Assembly (NCBI GenBank): GCA_037142915.1
Contig: JBAWZR010000035.1
Coordinates: forward strand, 1-11,024
Origin: JBAWZR01 sp037142915
GTDB lineage: Bacteria > Patescibacteriota > Minisyncoccia > Moranbacterales > UBA1568
Direction: 5' to 3'
Length of the DNA: 11,024 nt
Both the position numbers and the translations under genes were made by a program. The notes beneath the pieces are model-generated. The model was not told where the DNA came from. It saw only the letters and a program-made list of their open reading frames with translations, and ran no database searches. This document shows, piece by piece, positions 6,912-11,024 of the stretch (position 1 is the stretch's first letter; each line of letters opens with the position of its first letter).

Positions 6912-9524
6912 TCATTCCTTACTCACCACCGTCCCAGGGAGGAAGCTCTGAATGAACCCTGCAAGAAATAAGACGAAAGCCAGTGTCAAAGCGAGGCGAA
7001 GTCCGAATAACACCGACTCAGGGACATAGGAGAGCAATGCGCCGAGATATCGATTCGGAACAGAAAGAATCCCAAGAGAATTGCCATCTTCGCCATCCCC
7101 CACTCCAAAAGGTACCACATTGACGGCGATAGAGTCTTCAAAATTCGTTTCAATTGAAACATCTGGAGAAACATTCCAAATATCTCGGAGTGCTTTTCGA
7201 ATTACCTGCGGCTGATAATATATACCTTTGATAGAGACTTTTATTGTTGATCCGTTTTGTTTTTCGACAGGGATGGTGAGTATACCGGTCGCCGGATCCA
7301 CATGAAGCGCCGTAACATCATCCACGAGCCACAAGAGTTTCGTATTTCCCTGCAAATTATCCGCATTAAACAAGGACTTTAGTGTAATTATTTTTCCTTC
7401 GGTGGTCTCGAAAGTGTCCGGGCTGTAATCGGGAAACGATGTTCCATCAAGATTTTTGTAAAAACCGAGAAGTTTTGGCAACACATTGGAACTGCCATCT
7501 TCTTTAGCGGGGACGATCTCCAACGCTGGATTAACAATAGGGAACCTCCGTGTCAGGGTAAGCGTCTCTCCTGTCTTCGAATCCGTTTCGACGACCGTCA
7601 CGACATACTGCTCACCCGGATTCCCCAGCACAGGAAAGAAGGCCTCGCCCGCTTGCATATCATCAAAACACTCCGGGGAAATACGCGTATTGCATTCTAA
7701 TGGTTTATCGTTTATTTTCCAAATGAAAGTATCATATTTGGCTTTATTGGCGGTGGAAACACTCACGCCGACGATCTGGTATTGCATCAATTTGCACTGC
7801 GCCAATGCCTTTGCATTCAAACAAATTTCCTGATCTCTCGAGACTAGTGTCATTCCACTCTTATCATCAACTGGCTTGACGGTAGAGACGATGATATGGT
7901 CTCCGCCGAGCAGATTAAATTCTACCACGAGAAAACTCGTTCCCGCCCGCCCTTGATCTTGGCTAAAGTTTTCCCTCGTACCAACCTTGATATACAAATA
8001 TCCGACATTGTTTTGTGGAGAAAAAGCTCGCGGAAAATCCTTAGCCAATGCTTCAGAGAAATTCAAATTGATAGAGATTTCATTCCTTCCATTACCTTCC
8101 AATATCCCCGCCTGTTTATTGTCGATGAAATTCTTGTTGGTATTAAGAAGTGCCCAGGCAGCCGGATTATTGAAGTCTGTGTTCATAGACCCATCCGTAC
8201 TCAAATAGATATTCCATCCATACCAAATCGATGCCGGATCTTCCGTGGAATCCTCGGTCTGTGCTTGGACTGTAACTGTATCGCCTTGCGGATTGACATC
8301 ATTCGGGCCAAATACCTGCGCTACGGGATTACTTGGCGAACTCGAAACATTGATTTTCATATTTGTTGGCTGGCCACCTTTGGAAGGATCGATTAGGTTG
8401 TCAGCAAAGCATCGGTCAAAATCCGTGTGATCCATCGCCGCCGTATGGATTATTACTGGGAACTGTTTCGCTCCAGGGTCATTGTTCCCGCCAATCATAC
8501 TTACATAAGAAGATGTGTTCTGTGGGTGACACACATCCAATGGAAACGCCCACATTATCATGCTGGAAGTTTCATTGTGTTTTGTGCCAACCATCGATGT
8601 TCCTTCGATCGCAACTCCGACCTTATCCCCCGTGGTGTATACCCAGGAGAACGAGTCAATCCCAAGGCCAACTACATTCGCCTCGTCTTTTTGTCCATTG
8701 TGAGCTGTGCTGGGATTATTTGGATCAGTCTCCCAAGCATCCTCCTCATCGGTTTTGAAACTGCCGTCACCCGTCGTAAAACTCGGCTGCCGAGCAAATA
8801 AATGGTTTGGAAAATAAGTTGCGGCTAAATTGGGCCCGCAACGCGAACCGGCGGCGGCCAACGTCTCGTTTGTTTGTCCCGTCACACTATTGAGTTCATA
8901 GGCGAGGCCGGAATTGGGGTCGGCAACATAACACCATTTTTGTGTCTCGACCGCATCGTCGCCACCAATTACTGCTTGATAGCCATCCTTATCATCGGCC
9001 ACCGGCGGTGCCGAGTTAACGCCAAGATTGGGATCGTTGCGATTATACCCATTCAAAACAATAAGCTTCATCGCGGTGATCTTCCAGTCATTGGGAGTTA
9101 TATAGCCATCCTTGTCCACATCACAATACGACGGCGTGCTCTTGGTGACGGGAGTTTTGTATCCATCTTCCTCTTTAGCATCGCACCCCTTGTGTTTCAG
9201 ATACCAAGTAAAATAAAGTTTTTTAGTATTATTAACAAAAAACATCGGGGTAGCTTTGGCAGTCTCCACGACGCCCACTTTAGGAGAACTCGGACTAAAC
9301 CCGAGGGTCACTTGAGGGTAATTACCTTTTTTATTACCGACATTCGTCGTATGCGCCGTATCCCGCACAGCACTCGGATCGATATGATAACGGTCTTCCA
9401 AGTCAGAAGCAATCTCATCAGGCGTCATATCTGTTATGCTTGCCGCCAGAGAAAGTTTCGGGACTATGCCGATGACAATCATAATCAGCGTCATCACCAG
9501 CCATTTATTGAAACGCGTTTTCAT
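6912..9524 (-). CDS. Large secreted, C-terminally anchored surface protein with EF-hand/dockerin-like and TSP3-like acidic motifs
   Basis: 870 residues. A signal peptide (about 1-28, ending SLAAS) and one strongly hydrophobic segment near the end (about 838-862) with a short tail predict an exported protein held by its C-terminus. An ideal calcium-loop pattern D-x-D-x-D-G-x-I-x-x-x-D spans 135-146, with D at position 12 as in dockerins. A degenerate TSP3-like stretch, DEEDAWETDPNNPST, spans 259-273. Ten cysteines (114, 134, 198, 229, 332, 372, 568, 577, 611, 619) could form disulfides. Much of 390-800 reads as beta-rich, Ig/FN3-like sequence such as GEQYVVTVVETDSKTGE. I do not recognise the whole protein. 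Its place six bases after the CPBP-like gene in a VirB4 operon suggests a structural or adhesive part of that machine (inference). The start is the only ATG giving a signal peptide. Confidence 0.8.
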   Translation of the reverse strand: MKTRFNKWLVMTLIMIVIGIVPKLSLAASITDMTPDEIASDLEDRYHIDPSAVRDTAHTTNVGNKKGNYPQVTLGFSPSSPKVGVVETAKATPMFFVNNTKKLYFTWYLKHKGCDAKEEDGYKTPVTKSTPSYCDVDKDGYITPNDWKITAMKLIVLNGYNRNDPNLGVNSAPPVADDKDGYQAVIGGDDAVETQKWCYVADPNSGLAYELNSVTGQTNETLAAAGSRCGPNLAATYFPNHLFARQPSFTTGDGSFKTDEEDAWETDPNNPSTAHNGQKDEANVVGLGIDSFSWVYTTGDKVGVAIEGTSMVGTKHNETSSMIMWAFPLDVCHPQNTSSYVSMIGGNNDPGAKQFPVIIHTAAMDHTDFDRCFADNLIDPSKGGQPTNMKINVSSSPSNPVAQVFGPNDVNPQGDTVTVQAQTEDSTEDPASIWYGWNIYLSTDGSMNTDFNNPAAWALLNTNKNFIDNKQAGILEGNGRNEISINLNFSEALAKDFPRAFSPQNNVGYLYIKVGTRENFSQDQGRAGTSFLVVEFNLLGGDHIIVSTVKPVDDKSGMTLVSRDQEICLNAKALAQCKLMQYQIVGVSVSTANKAKYDTFIWKINDKPLECNTRISPECFDDMQAGEAFFPVLGNPGEQYVVTVVETDSKTGETLTLTRRFPIVNPALEIVPAKEDGSSNVLPKLLGFYKNLDGTSFPDYSPDTFETTEGKIITLKSLFNADNLQGNTKLLWLVDDVTALHVDPATGILTIPVEKQNGSTIKVSIKGIYYQPQVIRKALRDIWNVSPDVSIETNFEDSIAVNVVPFGVGDGEDGNSLGILSVPNRYLGALLSYVPESVLFGLRLALTLAFVLFLAGFIQSFLPGTVVSKE

Positions 9525-9530
9525 GACTTT

Positions 9531-10178
9531 TCACAAAAAAATTATCGCCAAGCTACTTACAAGTATACTCGCGCCGAAAGAAAAAAGGAAGGAAAACCAA
9601 ACCGATCGCGATCGCCACATTACCCACCCCGCGCATAATGGAATACCGATCAACACGACCACGCTTTCCGGCGTTCCTCGATACGATACAACTCCCCAGT
9701 AACAAATTGCTTGGGGTAAAATCGACCAAACGCCAATATATTTTTTCCAAACATTCAAGAGTAAGCCACGGAATAATACTTCTATACCAAAAAGAATTAT
9801 CGCCATCACCGCCGTGTATGAAAGGAAAAGCACGAAAGATTTTCGGAGCGCTACCGGAACAAAAAGCTCAGCTGTGGGATGAGTCAGTTGAAAAAACCCA
9901 ACCAAACACACACTGAGTATCAGCCACCCGCACAGCGTCCATATCAAGCCTTGTTTCCAATTACCCCACGTGAAACCATATTCCGCAAACGAGTGCTTGA
10001 GCACCAACCGGATTGCCAAAATCGGAAACGCCACAAAAAACAAGAGGCTTACGGCGAGCGAATGGAATAATTCGTTTTGTTTTGGGAAAAGCACCCAACC
10101 GCCGAGAGCAATCAGAAAAATAATATTACCCAACACGAAATCCTGTCGGCGCCAAAATGATATTCTTTCGCTATACAT
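9531..10178 (-). CDS. CPBP (CAAX protease/bacteriocin-processing) family membrane protein, probably catalytically inactive
   Basis: 215 residues from the ATG at 10178, with about 6-7 hydrophobic segments. Family-like features are YGFTWGNWKQGL (67-78) and IEVLFRGLLLNVW (132-144), which aligns with the EExxxR motif, and the following AICYWGVVSYRGTPE and GWVMWRSRSVW. The first Glu of EExxxR is Ile132. The position of the FxxxH histidine reads WGVVS (161-165), and no histidine occurs anywhere after residue 100, so both metal-binding histidines are missing. Active members are membrane metalloproteases (type II CAAX prenyl endopeptidases, bacteriocin self-immunity); this one more likely has a scaffolding or chaperone role (inference). 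The frame is open to an ATG at 10268, which would add 30 residues read through a palindrome and overlap the upstream gene by 20 bases. I prefer 10178 because hydrophobic sequence starts soon after it. The next gene begins six bases after the stop. Confidence 0.65.
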   Translation of the reverse strand: MYSERISFWRRQDFVLGNIIFLIALGGWVLFPKQNELFHSLAVSLLFFVAFPILAIRLVLKHSFAEYGFTWGNWKQGLIWTLCGWLILSVCLVGFFQLTHPTAELFVPVALRKSFVLFLSYTAVMAIILFGIEVLFRGLLLNVWKKYIGVWSILPQAICYWGVVSYRGTPESVVVLIGIPLCAGWVMWRSRSVWFSFLFSFGASILVSSLAIIFL

Positions 10179-10202
10179 AAAAAGATATTTTTTACCCACT
10201 CC

Positions 10203-10226
10203 AGAGACGCAAAATCTTGCGTCTCT
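10203..10226. repeat. Perfect palindrome, REP-like (10-bp arms, 4-base loop)
   Basis: AGAGACGCAA (10203-10212) and TTGCGTCTCT (10217-10226) are exact inverse complements around AATC. It fills most of the only sizeable gap (10179-10248) in the - strand operon. No T-run follows on either strand, so it is not a standard terminator. GTAGAGACG...CGTCTCTAC-type palindromes are familiar to me as dispersed intergenic repeats in bacterial genomes (recollection, not checked). It is the only copy I see in the window. It could be a mobile REP/MITE-like unit or an RNA hairpin affecting downstream expression. Confidence 0.7.
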
Positions 10227-10248
10227 ACCACGAAACAACCTCTTCTCA

Positions 10249-10692
10249 CTATGCTGCCAATCTCCCAACTGTTTTCTTTGTGATAGTGGCAGCCGACTTG
10301 TCGAGCTGATATACCAACCAGACAGACAGACACGCCATCGGGAGAATACTGACTATCGGAATTATATTGGCAACTTCAGGGAAAAAGAAACGCATCCATC
10401 GCTTCATAAAAGAGGCGTTCGAACTCGTAAAGAAAAATAACAACGCAAATGTAAGCGCACCAAGCCCGATATCAAAAACGAATGACAAGACAAGAGCCAC
10501 GCCGGCCGAACCCGGTATTGGAAGTGCCGCTAGTATCAAAAACACGAGATCTAAAAAATCCTGCAAAACTGCAACCAAAAACGCCGGGAGATACGAAATG
10601 AACGAAACCACTTGTATCTCTCCTTCCTGCGCTGGCGATCGTCTCGCCGACCGGATCGATGGAAGGACGGCGGTTGCACTGTTTTGAGCCAT
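10249..10692 (-). CDS. Small multi-pass membrane protein of unknown function in the VirB4 operon
   Basis: 147 residues. A hydrophilic, basic N-terminus (1-28, rich in Ser/Arg/Ala) precedes three or four hydrophobic segments at about 30-58, 64-90 and 108-129, and a short basic tail ends it. An aromatic/basic stretch, FMKRWMRFFFPEV (95-107), lies between the last two. I do not recognise a named family. The gene starts five bases after the stop of the VirB4-type ATPase and is surely cotranscribed. A small polytopic protein here could be an inner-membrane subunit of the machine, in the manner of VirB3, VirB6 or PrgI-type proteins (inference from position only). An ATG four bases upstream (10696) opens a 74-codon alternative frame without membrane segments; I chose the longer frame. 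The stop is TAG. Confidence 0.7.
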   Translation of the reverse strand: MAQNSATAVLPSIRSARRSPAQEGEIQVVSFISYLPAFLVAVLQDFLDLVFLILAALPIPGSAGVALVLSFVFDIGLGALTFALLFFFTSSNASFMKRWMRFFFPEVANIIPIVSILPMACLSVWLVYQLDKSAATITKKTVGRLAA

Positions 10693-10697
10693 ACATT

Positions 10698-11024
10698 TTA
10701 TATCGTTATTTCACCGTTTTCCGCATCAAATTCCCTCTTGGCCTCCTCAATCTCGACGAGTTGGCGAGGATCCGAAGTGATAATCTGATCTTCGCTATAC
10801 GAAGCAATGACTTTGATCGCCACATGCTTATTGCCCGCAAAGAAGATACCCTCTCCCACCGCGCTCTCGAGGAGGAGGAATCGCTCGTGGTCGGTCAAGA
10901 AAAAAGTCTCGGCCACTACCTCGATCGATGAGGGTGATTGCTTGAGGAGAAGTTGTAATGAGGAGTTGGTCACGATCGGCCGACCAAATCGGGAGGTCAT
11001 AAAGTCGCTCACATCCTGAGTGAT
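10698..11024 (-). CDS. VirB4/TraC-type secretion ATPase, C-terminal end (partial)
   Basis: 108 residues of an open frame that runs off the right edge; the 5' part is outside the window. The segment ITQDVSDFMTSRFGRPIVTN, then LLLKQSP, FFLTDHERFLLL, GEGIFFAG, HVAIKVIASYSEDQIITSDP and an acidic, helical tail match the C-terminal end of CPR-type VirB4/TraC ATPases, downstream of the Walker B region. VirB4 hexamers sit on the inner membrane and power type IV secretion, conjugative pili or DNA uptake. The Walker motifs are not in view, so activity cannot be judged. Position 11012 is a GTG codon inside the gene, not a start. It is the first visible gene of the - strand operon; the 147-residue membrane protein follows after 5 bases. 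Confidence 0.85.
   Translation of the reverse strand: MTQDVSDFMTSRFGRPIVTNSSLQLLLKQSPSSIEVVAETFFLTDHERFLLLESAVGEGIFFAGNKHVAIKVIASYSEDQIITSDPRQLVEIEEAKREFDAENGEITI

Noticed and set aside
7896..8396. 166-codon open frame on the + strand
   Set aside because: It is antisense to the large surface protein, whose signal peptide, motifs and anchor make the - strand the coding one.
8874..9638. 254-codon open frame on the + strand
   Set aside because: It is antisense to the large surface protein and the CPBP-like gene, has basic low-information sequence, and shows no domain or plausible start signal.
10178..10268. 30-residue N-terminal extension of the CPBP-like protein (ATG at 10268)
   Set aside because: It is read through the REP-like palindrome and overlaps the upstream gene, is hydrophilic, and is not expected before the first membrane segment.
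10472..10696. 74-codon - strand frame starting four bases before the 147-residue gene
   Set aside because: It lies in a different frame inside the longer, clearly membrane-type protein and has no recognisable feature.

Overview
The window looks like a piece of a Candidate Phyla Radiation (Patescibacteria, probably Parcubacteria-like) chromosome. This is an inference from gene content. The VirB4-type ATPase end at the right edge has the wording typical of CPR homologues, Shine-Dalgarno sites are weak or absent, an extended -10 promoter of the TGnTAnAAT kind precedes the first operon, and genes are packed with overlaps of a few bases. TGA is used as a stop in at least five genes, so the code is standard and not the TGA=Gly code of Gracilibacteria or Absconditabacteria. 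I see no tRNA, rRNA, CRISPR array, transposase or integrase.

Left half, + strand (about 1-5772): a short probable 3' end of an upstream gene and its intrinsic terminator, then a promoter and a five-gene surface-glycan operon. The genes are a Wzx-type flippase, two family-2 (WbbL-like) glycosyltransferases, and two tandem polytopic proteins of the O-antigen ligase/polymerase (Wzy_C) superfamily. They are coupled tightly: a TGATG junction, a 104-base overlap, a 5-base gap and an ATGA junction. Together they could extend a lipid-linked glycan, flip it across the membrane, polymerise it and transfer it to an acceptor.

Right half, - strand (11024 down to 5729): an operon entering from the right with the C-terminal end of a VirB4/TraC-type ATPase. 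It is followed by a 147-residue multi-pass membrane protein, a CPBP-family (CAAX protease-like) membrane protein that has lost its metal-ligand residues, an 870-residue secreted and C-terminally anchored protein with EF-hand/dockerin-like and TSP3-like acidic motifs, and an N-terminally anchored beta-propeller-like protein. A perfect 10-bp palindrome of REP type sits in the only real gap of this operon. The set suggests a VirB4-powered envelope machine (secretion, pilus or uptake) with two large exported partners.

The two operons converge and their last genes overlap tail to tail by 44 bases, with a possible terminator for the - strand operon buried in the last + strand gene. The parts most worth a second look are the VirB4-linked operon with its dead CPBP protein and Ca-binding-like surface protein, the stop-loss-like 104-base overlap of the glycosyltransferases, the divergent second O-antigen-ligase paralogue and the palindrome.
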